Origin: ZC4RG30 sp039917615
GTDB taxonomy: Bacteria > Pseudomonadota > Gammaproteobacteria > Steroidobacterales > Steroidobacteraceae
Direction: 5' to 3'
Assembly: GCA_039917615.1 (NCBI GenBank)
Contig: JBDSJD010000017.1
Coordinates: 186,001-250,000 of the forward strand
DNA: 64,000 nt
The notes beneath the pieces were generated by a model, which was given only the letters and a program-made list of their open reading frames with translations, ran no database searches and had not been told where the DNA came from. Of this stretch, positions 23,351 through 32,397 are shown one piece after another (the first letter of the stretch is position 1; every line of letters begins with the position of its first letter). A program made the position numbers and the translations under genes.

Positions 23351-24381
23351 GGCGATTCCGTCAACCCGACGTTATTGCCGGCCAACGCCTGTTCGGCCCG
23401 GTAACTGGAACGCACCAGCGGGCCGGACACACACTCCCGGAAGCCGCGCGCGAGCCCGGCGGCACGGAACTGCTCGAATTGTGCCGGCGTAACGAAACGC
23501 CCCACCGGCAGATGATTTGCAGTCGGGCGCAGATACTGGCCGAGCGTGATGATGTCCACCTGTGCATTGCGCAGGTCATCCATCGCCGCCAATACCTCTT
23601 CATCAGACTCGCCGAGGCCAAGCATCAAGCTGGACTTGGTGAGTATGTCCGGGCGGTGCCGCTTCGCATGCGCCAGCACGGCGAGCGTCTGTTCGTATCC
23701 CGCACGCGGGTCGCGCACGGGATGGGTCAGTCGACGCACGGTTTCCAGATTCTGTGCGAATACCTGCAGGCCGGAATCGACCACGGTTTCCACATCGCGC
23801 AGCACACCCTGGAAATCCGGAGTGAGGGCTTCGACTGCGGTCTGCGGCGCAAGCTTGCGGATTGCCCGCACACAGGCGGCAAAATGCGCCGCGCCCCCGT
23901 CGTCCAGATCGTCGCGGTTGACACTGGTCAACACGATGTAGGAAAGCCCCATGAGCGCGACGCTCTGCGCCACGTTGGCAGGCTCATCGGCATCAAGCCA
24001 GCCACGCGGATTGCCAGTATCCACGGCACAGAAGCGACAAGCCCGCGTGCACACGGCCCCCATCAGCATGATGGTCGCGGTACCGGCGTTCCAGCACTCG
24101 CCGATATTCGGGCACTTGGCTTCTTCGCAGACCGTCGCGAGCTTGTGCGTGTGCACGTTGCGACGGATCTGGGCGTAGCGTTCGCCGGTGGCGGGCAAGG
24201 CCTTCAGCCAGCGCGGCTTGCCGGTGGGCAGCGCATTGTCTGCAACGGCATCGCGCGGCTTCTGACCATCGCGGATCGCAGAGAATCCCTGCGGAGTAGT
24301 GTATTTCTCGCCACTGCGCGCGGTGGTCCCGAACGGTGCCGCGGGCTCCACCACCACGCGAATACCTTTGAGATCGGTCAT
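23347..24381 (-). CDS. lipA: Lipoyl synthase
   Basis: Radical SAM enzyme inserting two sulfurs into octanoyl domains. It is 344 residues long. The auxiliary-cluster CEEAKCPNIGEC and radical SAM cluster CTRACRFCAV motifs are both intact. GLSYIVLTSVNRDDLDDGGA, SLMLGLGE and the C-terminal RSSYRAEQ are also typical. The ATG at 24381 is chosen because it gives the family N-terminus; a longer reading to 24885 would run through murU in another frame. It is 7 bp downstream of murU and coupled to lipB. Confidence 0.97.
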   Translation of the reverse strand: MTDLKGIRVVVEPAAPFGTTARSGEKYTTPQGFSAIRDGQKPRDAVADNALPTGKPRWLKALPATGERYAQIRRNVHTHKLATVCEEAKCPNIGECWNAGTATIMLMGAVCTRACRFCAVDTGNPRGWLDADEPANVAQSVALMGLSYIVLTSVNRDDLDDGGAAHFAACVRAIRKLAPQTAVEALTPDFQGVLRDVETVVDSGLQVFAQNLETVRRLTHPVRDPRAGYEQTLAVLAHAKRHRPDILTKSSLMLGLGESDEEVLAAMDDLRNAQVDIITLGQYLRPTANHLPVGRFVTPAQFEQFRAAGLARGFRECVSGPLVRSSYRAEQALAGNNVGLTESP

Positions 24382-24388
24382 GGCCTCG

Positions 24389-25063
24389 TCATCCTCGCAC
24401 GCGCTGCAGTTGGGCGTCGAGTTGCGCGAGCCGTTGCGGCGTGCCGATGTCGCACCACTCGCCTGCATGCTGCTGACCGCCAAGCCGACCCGCGTCCCGC
24501 GCCCGCAGCAGCCACGGCAGCAATGGAAATCTGCCGGGCTGCGCGTCGGCGAATAGCTCCGGCCGCAGCAGGGCCACTCCTGAATAGGTGAGCCGTTCAC
24601 CGCCTTCGGCCTGGATGCGGCCCTGGCCGTCAAGCCAGAAGTCCCCCTTCGGGTGGTGCGCGGGATTGGGCACCAGCACCAGCTGCGCCAGATCGCCAGG
24701 TGCAATCTGCAGCGCCGCGAAGTCGATATCGGTGAACACATCGCCATTGACGAGCAGAAACGGCCCTTCGCCCAGCAGCGGCAGGGCCTGCAGCAGGCCA
24801 CCGCCAGTTTCCAGCGCCGGCCAGGGTTCGCGGCTGTACTGGATTCGCAGCCCATACCTGCTGCCGTCACCCAATGCGCCGGCAATCATGTCGCCCAGCC
24901 ACGACAGATTGATGACCAGTTCGCGAATTCCGGCGCGCTTGAGCCGTTCGAAATGCCACTCGATCAGCGGCCTGCCTGCCACCTGCAACAGCGGCTTGGG
25001 GCAGGCATCCGTCAGCGGCTGCATGCGCTCTCCGCGGCCGGCTGCAAGCAGCATCGCCTTCAT
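24389..25063 (-). CDS. murU: N-acetylmuramate alpha-1-phosphate uridylyltransferase
   Basis: A 224-residue nucleotidyltransferase: MKAMLLAAGRGERMQPLTDACPKPLLQ is the binding signature, LVNGDVFTDID the metal site, and EWCDIGTPQRLAQLD the C-terminal family segment. In the recycling route found in Pseudomonas it makes UDP-MurNAc from MurNAc-1-phosphate supplied by AmgK, bypassing MurA. Its ATG overlaps the upstream amgK stop by 4 bp, and the pair lies beside lptD as it does in pseudomonads, which supports this over mannose-1-phosphate guanylyltransferase. Confidence 0.9.
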   Translation of the reverse strand: MKAMLLAAGRGERMQPLTDACPKPLLQVAGRPLIEWHFERLKRAGIRELVINLSWLGDMIAGALGDGSRYGLRIQYSREPWPALETGGGLLQALPLLGEGPFLLVNGDVFTDIDFAALQIAPGDLAQLVLVPNPAHHPKGDFWLDGQGRIQAEGGERLTYSGVALLRPELFADAQPGRFPLLPWLLRARDAGRLGGQQHAGEWCDIGTPQRLAQLDAQLQRVRG

Positions 25064-26109
25064 GGGCGCGTTGCGGCCAGTGCCCGCGTGTTGGCTGCGG
25101 CAAGCCCCGGTGCAAGGTGCGTGTCGACAAAATCTGCAAATCGCTTAAGCTCGGGATACGCATGCGCTACGTCCTGCACATAGGCGAGCGTGCGGGGTAG
25201 ATCAGCCAGATAGCCGGTCTTGCCATCGCGCCAGCATAGGCGCGCAAAGATTCCCAGTACCTTGATATGGCGCTGCAGACCTATGAGGTCGAACCAGCGC
25301 AGGAACTGCGCGGCAGAGTCACCAGCCAGAGCACTGCCCTGCACGCCGCCTGCCAGCAAGCGATCGCGATAGCTGGCAACCCATGTTTCGACCCGTGGGC
25401 GTGGCCAGGCGATGTAGCAATCCTTGAGAATGGATGCCAGGTCATAGCCAACGGGGCCATGCAGCGCGTCCTGGAAATCGATGACACCGGGGGATCGCCG
25501 CGCCGTGATCATCAGATTGCGGGAATGGTAGTCGCGATGCACGAACACCTGCGGTTGAGCCAAAGCTTCGGTCACCAGCAGTTCGAAAGTTTCATGCAGA
25601 ACCTGCAATCCGGCTGCATCAGGATCGAGCCGCAGGTGATGCCGGCAGTACCAGTCGGGAAGCAGCTGCATTTCACGCAACAGCGTCGCATGATCGTATG
25701 GCGGCAGCTGCCGCGCCGCGCCTGTGCCGGTGAGCTGCAAGTGAGCCAGCGTGTCGAGCGCGTCATCGTACAGAGGTGCGGCAGCTGCGCCGGCACCGAG
25801 CGCCGTGAGCATATGGGTTGACCCGAGGTCCTCCAGAGCGGCATAGCCGCGCACCGTATCCACAGCAAACACCTGGGGTACGTGCACGCCACATTGCTCA
25901 AGCAGTGCCGAAACACGTAGATAACCGGCCAGATCCTCCTGATCCGGCGGAGAGTCCATGCAGATGCAGGTAGTGCCATCAACCCGGTTAACGCGGAAAT
26001 AGCGCCGGAAACTGGCATCTGCCGAAGCGGGAACGATGCCTTGCGGGTCGAATCCACCCTGCCCAGCCAGCCAGCGGCGTAAATTATCGAGTCGGAAGTC
26101 TTCGGACAT
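25060..26109 (-). CDS. amgK: Anomeric MurNAc/GlcNAc kinase
   Basis: A 349-residue aminoglycoside-phosphotransferase-fold kinase. RRYFRVNRVDGTTCICMDSPP is the nucleotide-binding part, FVHRDYHSRNLM the catalytic loop with the general base Asp, and PGVIDFQDALHGPVGYDLASIL the metal-binding segment. In the AmgK-MurU recycling path it phosphorylates MurNAc at C1. The ATG at 26109 is preferred over a longer start at 26190, which would run into the lptD start region. It is divergent from lptD with 73 bp between the starts. Confidence 0.9.
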   Translation of the reverse strand: MSEDFRLDNLRRWLAGQGGFDPQGIVPASADASFRRYFRVNRVDGTTCICMDSPPDQEDLAGYLRVSALLEQCGVHVPQVFAVDTVRGYAALEDLGSTHMLTALGAGAAAAPLYDDALDTLAHLQLTGTGAARQLPPYDHATLLREMQLLPDWYCRHHLRLDPDAAGLQVLHETFELLVTEALAQPQVFVHRDYHSRNLMITARRSPGVIDFQDALHGPVGYDLASILKDCYIAWPRPRVETWVASYRDRLLAGGVQGSALAGDSAAQFLRWFDLIGLQRHIKVLGIFARLCWRDGKTGYLADLPRTLAYVQDVAHAYPELKRFADFVDTHLAPGLAAANTRALAATRP

Positions 26110-26182
26110 GATGCAGCGGGACAGTAGCGGAAAGGAGTTTCGCCCGTCAGACGGGCCGCCAGACATTATAATCGGTCGCTTA

Positions 26183-28417
26183 ATGCGCATGCTCCGCCAT
26201 CTCCTGACCTATGCGGCCGTTACCACAATGGCCCTCCCCGTCACCGCCCTCCGCGCCGAGGAATTCGCCGATCCCTACGCAAACCTACCGCGCTGCCCGG
26301 ACGATCCAGGCGCCGGCGCGGCGCTGTCGTTTCATGAGACGCTCAACGCCGATAACGTCTGGGAGGGGAACTTTGAGGGTTCCACAATAGATTCGGACGG
26401 CAATATCGATGTTCGCGACGGTGCGGTGGTACGTCAGGGCGATCGCGAACTGAGTGCGGATGAACTCAAATTCAACAAGGGCGAACGACGCATCGAAGTA
26501 CGCGGCAAAGTCCGCTACAGCGATCCTCAGCTCAACGTTGAAAGCGACACCGGCAGCTTTTTTGCCGGCGGGGAAGCCGCTTTTGAAGGCGTGAAATTCG
26601 AACTGCCTCTGCAACCCGCACGAGGCGCAGCGACCTCCGCTTCGGTGAACAAGTCGGGGCTGCTGCAGCTGAAGGGCGTCCGATATACCACCTGCCCGGA
26701 AGGGCGTGCTGCCTGGCAGATCCGTGCCGACTGGGTTTCCATCAACACCAACACGAGCGTGGGCACTGCCCGTGACCCGCGCATCGAATTCTTCGGCGTG
26801 CCAATCTTGCGCCTGCCTTACATCTCGTTTCCTGTAGGCGATGCGCGCAAGAGTGGCCTGCTGTTTCCGAGCTTCGGCACTACCTCGAACAGCGGCGTGC
26901 AGTTTTCCGCTCCCTACTATTTCAACCTTGCACCCAATCAGGATCTGACTGTCACGCCGACCTACTACACCAGCCGGGGCCTGGATGTGGAAGGCGAATA
27001 CCGTTTCCTGACGCGCCGCACCCACGGTGAAATGCGCGCCAACTTCATGCCTGATGATCGCAAGGCCGGTGAGTCCCGCAGCCGCCTGAAGTTTGCCAGC
27101 CGCACTGCACTGCCACGCGGGTGGCAGCTGTCGCTCGACGGGGAAAATGTCAGTGATGCACGCTATTTCGAGGATTTTGCACAGGGGGCGGATGGCGCGA
27201 GCATCGCGTTCCTACCACGTCGGCTGCAGCTGTCCTACCGCGACGACAACCTCGATACCGGCATGATTCTGCGCAATTTCCAGACTCTCGACCAGGAACT
27301 GCCGCAGATCGAACAGCCACACACGGAATTGCCGCGGTTGTATGCCCGCGGCAACTGGCTGGCATCCAGTGCCTTGCCATTCAACTATGGTTTCGACACC
27401 GAGCTTGTAATGTTCCGGCACAGCGATGCTGCGCAGGGCTGGCGATTCGATGCCACGCCGCAAGTGGGACTCAGTTACGAAGGTGCCGGCTATTTTCTGA
27501 AGCCCAGTATTGCGCTCGAGACCACGCACTATCGGCTGCAGGATGTGGGACCGGGCATTGACCGCTCGCAAGGCCGGACCCTGCCGATCCTGAGCCTGGA
27601 TGGCGGATTGCAGTTCGAGCGCAGCAGCGGGAGTCGCGGCCAGCGGCGCATGACGCTGGAACCGCGCCTGATGTATCTGTATGTGCCCTATCGTGACCAG
27701 TCGCAACTGCCGGTATTCGACACCGCTGAACCCGACCTCAACTGGATCGAACTGTTCCGCACCAATCGCTACAGCGGGATCGACCGCATCAGTGATGCCA
27801 GTCAATTGAGCGCGGGGTTCACCACGCGGCTGTACAGCAGCCGCACGGGCACGCGCTTCCTTTCCACAACGATTGGCCAGGCTTTCTATTTCCGCACTCC
27901 CCGTGTGAGATTGCCCGACGAGCCCCCCCTGACCGGTCATGCATCAGACCTGATTGCACAGGTGGAATTGCAGGCATTCAAGAACTGGACTGCCAGCAGC
28001 GGGTTGCAGTGGGACGAACAGGACTCACGTACGGAGAAGGCGGAGGTACAACTGCGCTACCAGCCGGAATCGCGCAGCGTGATCAATCTGGGCTACCGCT
28101 ATCAGCGCCAAAGACTGGAGCAGGTTGACGTCTCCGCCGCCTGGCCCGTTTCCGACCGCTGGCGGCTGTACGGACGATCCCTGTATTCGCTGCGAGACGA
28201 AAAGTCGATCGAGCATTTTGCGGGATTCGAGTTCAGCAGCTGCTGCTGGAACCTGCGGGCCGTGGCGCGGGACTACGTCAGTCGGCGCTCAGGGGAGCGC
28301 GACCGCAGCTTTTACCTGCAGCTGGAACTCAAAGGTCTGTCCAATGTCGGATTGGCAGCCGATGCTTTCCTGGAAAAGGCCATTCGCGGATACTCCAATA
28401 GCCGTCAGCACCGTTAA
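26183..28417 (+). CDS. lptD: LPS-assembly protein LptD
   Basis: Outer-membrane beta-barrel that inserts LPS with LptE. It is 744 residues long. A signal peptide (to about residue 25) is followed by an OstA/LptA-like periplasmic domain (about 55-170) and the barrel. The four Cys that form the conserved disulfides are present: Cys38 (NLPRCPDD), one in YTTCPEGRAAW, and the pair Cys687-Cys688 near the end (SSCCWNLRAV). The ATG at 26183 is chosen; ATG 26189 is equally possible. It heads lptD-surA-pdxA-rsmA. Confidence 0.96.
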   Translation: MRMLRHLLTYAAVTTMALPVTALRAEEFADPYANLPRCPDDPGAGAALSFHETLNADNVWEGNFEGSTIDSDGNIDVRDGAVVRQGDRELSADELKFNKGERRIEVRGKVRYSDPQLNVESDTGSFFAGGEAAFEGVKFELPLQPARGAATSASVNKSGLLQLKGVRYTTCPEGRAAWQIRADWVSINTNTSVGTARDPRIEFFGVPILRLPYISFPVGDARKSGLLFPSFGTTSNSGVQFSAPYYFNLAPNQDLTVTPTYYTSRGLDVEGEYRFLTRRTHGEMRANFMPDDRKAGESRSRLKFASRTALPRGWQLSLDGENVSDARYFEDFAQGADGASIAFLPRRLQLSYRDDNLDTGMILRNFQTLDQELPQIEQPHTELPRLYARGNWLASSALPFNYGFDTELVMFRHSDAAQGWRFDATPQVGLSYEGAGYFLKPSIALETTHYRLQDVGPGIDRSQGRTLPILSLDGGLQFERSSGSRGQRRMTLEPRLMYLYVPYRDQSQLPVFDTAEPDLNWIELFRTNRYSGIDRISDASQLSAGFTTRLYSSRTGTRFLSTTIGQAFYFRTPRVRLPDEPPLTGHASDLIAQVELQAFKNWTASSGLQWDEQDSRTEKAEVQLRYQPESRSVINLGYRYQRQRLEQVDVSAAWPVSDRWRLYGRSLYSLRDEKSIEHFAGFEFSSCCWNLRAVARDYVSRRSGERDRSFYLQLELKGLSNVGLAADAFLEKAIRGYSNSRQHR

Positions 28418-28429
28418 GGTGCCCCGAAA

Positions 28430-29791
28430 GTGACAATCAAGGAACTCCACATGCTTCGCCCGATTCTGGCCAGTCTCGCGCTGTCAATGGCCGGCGCTGC
28501 CTTCGCCGCCGAAACTGCAGCGCCTGCACCCGCGGCAGCATCCGCGCCTGAACCTGTACTGGAACAGAAGTCTGGTGTATTGCTTGATCGGGTGGTCGCG
28601 GTCATCAACGACGGCGTGGTTACGGAAAGCGAGCTGATAGAGCAGATTGCTGTCAACGCCCAGAGGCTACGCGAACAGAAAACGGCCTTGCCGCCCGACT
28701 CCCAGCTGCGGGCGCTGAGTCTTGAGCGGCTCGTGCTGCAGGAACTCCAGCTGCAGCGCGCCGAGCGCATTGGTCTGAAACTAACCGATGAGCAGCTGAA
28801 CAGCGCCCTCGCGGAAAATGTGGCCCAGCCCAACAAGCTAACGTTGTCGGAACTGCCTGCCGCGATGGCTGCGCAGGGCGTCGACTATGCGCTGTATCGT
28901 GACAATTATCGCAAGCAGATGACGCTGGCCAGGCTGCGGCAGCGCGAAGTTGAATCTCAAATCGGCGTGACGCCGCGCGAACTCGAGCAGTTCATTGAGA
29001 AGATCAAGCGCAGCCCCGATCCGGAGACGGAATACAACACCTCCCACATCACGCTGGCAATTCCCCCGGACGCCACTCAGGCACAGGTGGACGAACTCAC
29101 CAAGCGCGCACTGGAAATCCGCGAGCGAACGAAGACAGAGGACTTCTCGAACCTGGCAGTTGTCAACTCCAATACACAGGATGCGCTAGAAGGAGGCAAA
29201 CTGGGCTGGCTCGAAGGTCCGCGGCTGCCATCGATTTTTCAGGAGGCCGTGACTGGTTTGAAGCCCGGCGAGGTCAGCCAACCCCTGGTTGATGCAAACG
29301 GCGTGCATCTGCTCAGGCTGAACGAAAAACGCAGTTCCCGTGGTGATCCCATCGAAGATCAGGTGCATGTGCGCCACATACTGATGAAACCCAATGAACT
29401 GCAGGACGACGGCACGGTGCGCCTCAAGCTGTCCGGCATCCGTGATCGCGTCCTCAAAGGCGAGGATTTCTCCGTGTTCGCGTCCAGCATGTCTGAGGAT
29501 ACAGGGTCGTCTGTGAGCGGCGGCGACCTCGACTGGAAGGCGCCTGAAGAATTTGTTCCGGAATTCGCGGCGGTGATTAGTTCGCTCTCGGACAATCAGA
29601 TCAGCGAGCCATTCCAGACGCGCTTCGGCTGGCACATCGTGCAGTTGCTGGGCAGGCGAAAGTTCGACATCACCGAAGATTCGCTGCGCAAACGTGCCTA
29701 CGAGCAGCTGAAAGAAAGCCGGCTGGATGTGGAAACCGAACTGTGGTTGCGTCGTCTGCGCGACGAGGCTTTCGTCGATACGTCAATGTGA
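28430..29791 (+). CDS. surA: Periplasmic chaperone and peptidyl-prolyl isomerase SurA
   Basis: Outer-membrane protein chaperone. The 453 residues comprise a signal peptide (ALSMAGAAFA), a SurA N-terminal domain with LDRVVAVINDGVVTESEL, and two parvulin domains (about 205-305 and 315-415; EYNTSHITLAIPP and VHVRHILMKPNEL). The track-type GTG start at 28430 is kept; ATG 28451 would leave a shorter but adequate signal peptide. It lies 12 bp after lptD and ends in a GTGA overlap with pdxA, the classic gammaproteobacterial order. Confidence 0.95.
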   Translation: MTIKELHMLRPILASLALSMAGAAFAAETAAPAPAAASAPEPVLEQKSGVLLDRVVAVINDGVVTESELIEQIAVNAQRLREQKTALPPDSQLRALSLERLVLQELQLQRAERIGLKLTDEQLNSALAENVAQPNKLTLSELPAAMAAQGVDYALYRDNYRKQMTLARLRQREVESQIGVTPRELEQFIEKIKRSPDPETEYNTSHITLAIPPDATQAQVDELTKRALEIRERTKTEDFSNLAVVNSNTQDALEGGKLGWLEGPRLPSIFQEAVTGLKPGEVSQPLVDANGVHLLRLNEKRSSRGDPIEDQVHVRHILMKPNELQDDGTVRLKLSGIRDRVLKGEDFSVFASSMSEDTGSSVSGGDLDWKAPEEFVPEFAAVISSLSDNQISEPFQTRFGWHIVQLLGRRKFDITEDSLRKRAYEQLKESRLDVETELWLRRLRDEAFVDTSM

Positions 29792-30768
29792 GCACAGCCG
29801 CGCGTCGCGCCCGGCCGCGCCTCGCCCTTACCTGCGGCGAACCAGCTGGTATCGGCCCTGATATCTGCGCGCTGATCGGCGCGCAGTTGCTGCGTGACGG
29901 CAGCGATTTCGATGTGGTCTGTCTGACCGACGCCGGGCTGCTCGCAACGCGCGCCGCGCAGCTGGGTGTACAGCAATACCTGGGTCCGCATTTCAGCATC
30001 GGGCACCAGTCGCTGCAGGTACCAGCAGTGGCCGGCCACCTTGACGCGCGCAATGCACGCTGGGTGCTGCAGTTGCTGGACCGCGCCATCGACGGCTGCC
30101 GGTCGGGCGAGTTCGATGCGATCGTCACCGCTCCGGTGCAGAAGAGCGTGATCATCGATGCGGGTGTGATGTTCACAGGCCACACGGAGTACCTCGCGCA
30201 GAGCTGCAATGTTTCGCGGCCAGTCATGATGCTTGTCGCGGGCTCGCTGCGGGTTGCGCTTGCGACCACGCATCTGCCCCTGCGCGAAGTCAGCGGCGCG
30301 ATTTCTGGCGCCAGTCTGGACGAGATACTGGACATCCTGGAGCAGGATCTGCGCAGCAAGTGGGGCATTGCAACACCGCGCATTGCGGTCTGCGGACTGA
30401 ACCCCCATGCGGGAGAATCCGGGCACCTGGGTCGCGAGGAAATCGACATCATTGCGCCTGCCATCCTGCGGGCACAGCAGCGCGGCATCGCAGCCAGCGG
30501 CCCATGGCCGGCCGACACCATTTTCACACCGCGGCAGCTGGCGAATTGCGACGTGGTGCTCGCCATGTTCCACGACCAGGGCTTGCCGGTGCTGAAGCAC
30601 GCCGGGTTCGGCAACGCCGTGAACATAACCCTGGGCCTGCCGTTGATCCGCACATCGGTGGACCATGGCACAGCACTTGATCTTGCCGGCACCGGCAAGG
30701 CCGAGCACGGCAGCCTGCTGGCGGCAGCGCAACTGGCCGCGCAACTCGTTCGCAGCCAGCGCGCGTGA
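29788..30768 (+). CDS. pdxA: 4-hydroxythreonine-4-phosphate dehydrogenase
   Basis: Pyridoxal phosphate synthesis, DXP-dependent route. The 326-residue protein shows LTCGEPAGIGPDI at the N-terminus, the metal-ligand region VMFTGHTEYLAQ, GLNPHAGESGHLGREE, and AMFHDQGLPVLKHAGFGNAVNITLGLPLIRTSVDHGTALD in pieces. The GTG at 29788 is chosen because it overlaps the surA stop (GTGA) and matches the family N-terminus. The rsmA start overlaps its stop in the same way. Confidence 0.95.
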   Translation: MSTAARRARPRLALTCGEPAGIGPDICALIGAQLLRDGSDFDVVCLTDAGLLATRAAQLGVQQYLGPHFSIGHQSLQVPAVAGHLDARNARWVLQLLDRAIDGCRSGEFDAIVTAPVQKSVIIDAGVMFTGHTEYLAQSCNVSRPVMMLVAGSLRVALATTHLPLREVSGAISGASLDEILDILEQDLRSKWGIATPRIAVCGLNPHAGESGHLGREEIDIIAPAILRAQQRGIAASGPWPADTIFTPRQLANCDVVLAMFHDQGLPVLKHAGFGNAVNITLGLPLIRTSVDHGTALDLAGTGKAEHGSLLAAAQLAAQLVRSQRA

Positions 30769-31541
30769 TCCGCGCACGCAAGCGTTTCGGCCAGCACTTT
30801 CTGCACGATCAGGGTGTTCTGCGCCGCATCGTCGAATCCGTGGATCCAAGGCCCGGCCAGCACCTGGTGGAGATCGGACCGGGCGCAGGCGCGCTCACTG
30901 CCCATCTGCTCAAGCGGGTGGACATTCTGGATGCAGTGGAAATCGACCGCGATCTTGCAACGGCACTGCGGGCGCGCTGGCCCACCCAACTGCGTTTGCA
31001 CGGCGGCGATGCGCTGGAACTGGATTTCGGGCAGCTGTCGGCGCAGATCGGCGGTCCGCTGCGGCTGGTAGGCAACCTGCCCTACAACATTTCCACGCCG
31101 CTGCTGTTCCACTTCCTGCGGCACCGGCAGAGCATGATCGACATGCACGTCATGTTGCAAAAGGAAGTTGTTGATCGAATGGCAGCCGCTCCGGGCACCG
31201 CTGATTACGGCCGACTGACTGTCATGCTCGCACCCTGGTTGCGCATAGAGAAACTGTTCGATGTGGGGCCAGGTGCGTTTGCTCCTCCGCCGCGGGTGTG
31301 GTCCGCGGTGGCCCGCCTCACGGTCCTGACCGTTCCCCGATTCGCCGTGACTGAGCAATACGGCCCGATAGTCGCCCAAGCCTTCTCGCAGCGGCGCAAG
31401 ACCCTGCGCAACAGCCTGCGGGGGTGCATCGCGGACGGCGACTGGCAATCGGCGGGGGTCGACCCCGCTTCCCGACCGGAAACCCTGACACCGGAACAGT
31501 TTGCGTCTCTGGCAAGGCTTGCAGCGCCGGGCCAGCTGTGA
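30765..31541 (+). CDS. rsmA: 16S rRNA (adenine1518/1519-N6)-dimethyltransferase
   Basis: Dimethylates two adenines of the 3'-terminal hairpin of 16S rRNA. It is 258 residues long. KRFGQHFLHDQGVL, the SAM-binding EIGPGAGALTAHLL and the catalytic NLPYNIS motif are intact, followed by VMLQKEVVDRM and SQRRKTLRNSL. The start is GTG 30765, overlapping pdxA by 4 bp. It ends 12 bp before a UspA gene. Confidence 0.96.
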   Translation: MIRARKRFGQHFLHDQGVLRRIVESVDPRPGQHLVEIGPGAGALTAHLLKRVDILDAVEIDRDLATALRARWPTQLRLHGGDALELDFGQLSAQIGGPLRLVGNLPYNISTPLLFHFLRHRQSMIDMHVMLQKEVVDRMAAAPGTADYGRLTVMLAPWLRIEKLFDVGPGAFAPPPRVWSAVARLTVLTVPRFAVTEQYGPIVAQAFSQRRKTLRNSLRGCIADGDWQSAGVDPASRPETLTPEQFASLARLAAPGQL

Positions 31542-31553
31542 TTTCTTTACGCC

Positions 31554-32006
31554 ATGAGTGTCTACAACCGGATCCTGGCAATCGTCGATCTTTCACCAGA
31601 CGGTGGCCGCGTTATGGCACGGGCACGGCAGCTGGCCGAAGCCAGTAGCGGTGCAACACTGACGCTGCTGCATGTCGTGGAATTCATGCCCGTGGAACCG
31701 TTGAGTGACTCGCTGCTGCCGTCAGTGCAGATCGAAGCAGATCTGCTGCAGATGGCACGGCAGCGAATGGCAACACTTGCGACCACCGCTGGGTCACCCA
31801 CACCGGCCTGGGAAGTAGTGTCTGGCAACGTCAAGGCGGAAGTTGTGCGCTTTGCCAGAACGGGCGGTTTCGACCTGATCGTAGTCGGCAGTCACGAGCG
31901 GCATGGGCTGTCCATTCTGGTCAACCTGACTGAAGACACCGTACTGCACGCTGCACCCTGCGACGTTTTGGCGGTGCGGCTGACGCAAGCAGAACAGCCG
32001 GCATGA
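31554..32006 (+). CDS. Universal stress protein (UspA family)
   Basis: A 150-residue single-domain UspA protein. It begins YNRILAIVDLSPDG, has GGFDLIVVGSHERHG and ends with the nucleotide-binding-type G-x2-G-x8-G loop in altered form (SHERHGLSILVNLTEDTVLHAAPCDVLAVR), where the glycines of ATP-binding Usp proteins are partly replaced. It may therefore be a non-ATP-binding, UspA-like member. It is placed between rsmA and apaG, with an ATGA overlap to apaG. Confidence 0.9.
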   Translation: MSVYNRILAIVDLSPDGGRVMARARQLAEASSGATLTLLHVVEFMPVEPLSDSLLPSVQIEADLLQMARQRMATLATTAGSPTPAWEVVSGNVKAEVVRFARTGGFDLIVVGSHERHGLSILVNLTEDTVLHAAPCDVLAVRLTQAEQPA

Positions 32007-32374
32007 TGCAGCCCATCCGCGTTGCTGTGGAAACTAGCTACGTGTCCGACAAGTCGGACCCCGACAGTCAGCGCTATGTATTCTCGTACACCATCACCAT
32101 TCTCAACGAAGGCAGTGAAGCTGCGCGCCTGCTGCGACGACACTGGCTGATTACCGATGCCAACGGCAAGGTTCAGGAGGTACGTGGCGATGGTGTGGTC
32201 GGCGAACAGCCGCACCTGCAGCCCGGCCAGGGCTTCCGCTATTCCAGTGGCGCCATACTGGAAACTCCGGTTGGAACGATGCAGGGCAGCTACCAGATGC
32301 AAACGGACCAGGGCGCACACTTCGATGCGCCGATCGCACCGTTTCGCCTGGCCATGCCTGGCATCCTGCACTGA
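32003..32374 (+). CDS. apaG: ApaG protein
   Basis: A 123-residue ApaG-domain protein (fibronectin type III-like fold) found next to apaH; its precise role is unsettled. IRVAVETSYVSDKSDPDSQRY, RHWLITDANGKVQEVRGDGVVGEQP, FRYSSGAILETPVGTMQGSY and IAPFRLAMPGILH span the full family length. The ATG at 32003 overlaps the uspA stop. It is followed by apaH after 23 bp. Confidence 0.96.
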   Translation: MMQPIRVAVETSYVSDKSDPDSQRYVFSYTITILNEGSEAARLLRRHWLITDANGKVQEVRGDGVVGEQPHLQPGQGFRYSSGAILETPVGTMQGSYQMQTDQGAHFDAPIAPFRLAMPGILH

Positions 32375-32397
32375 CGGCTCTCCAGGGCCGACAAACC

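Noticed and set aside
23347..24885. 512-residue LipA
   Set aside because: The extension lies inside murU in a different frame; ATG 24381 matches the family start.
29670..31448. 592-codon minus-strand open frame
   Set aside because: It spans surA, pdxA and rsmA in antisense; all three are well supported on the plus strand.
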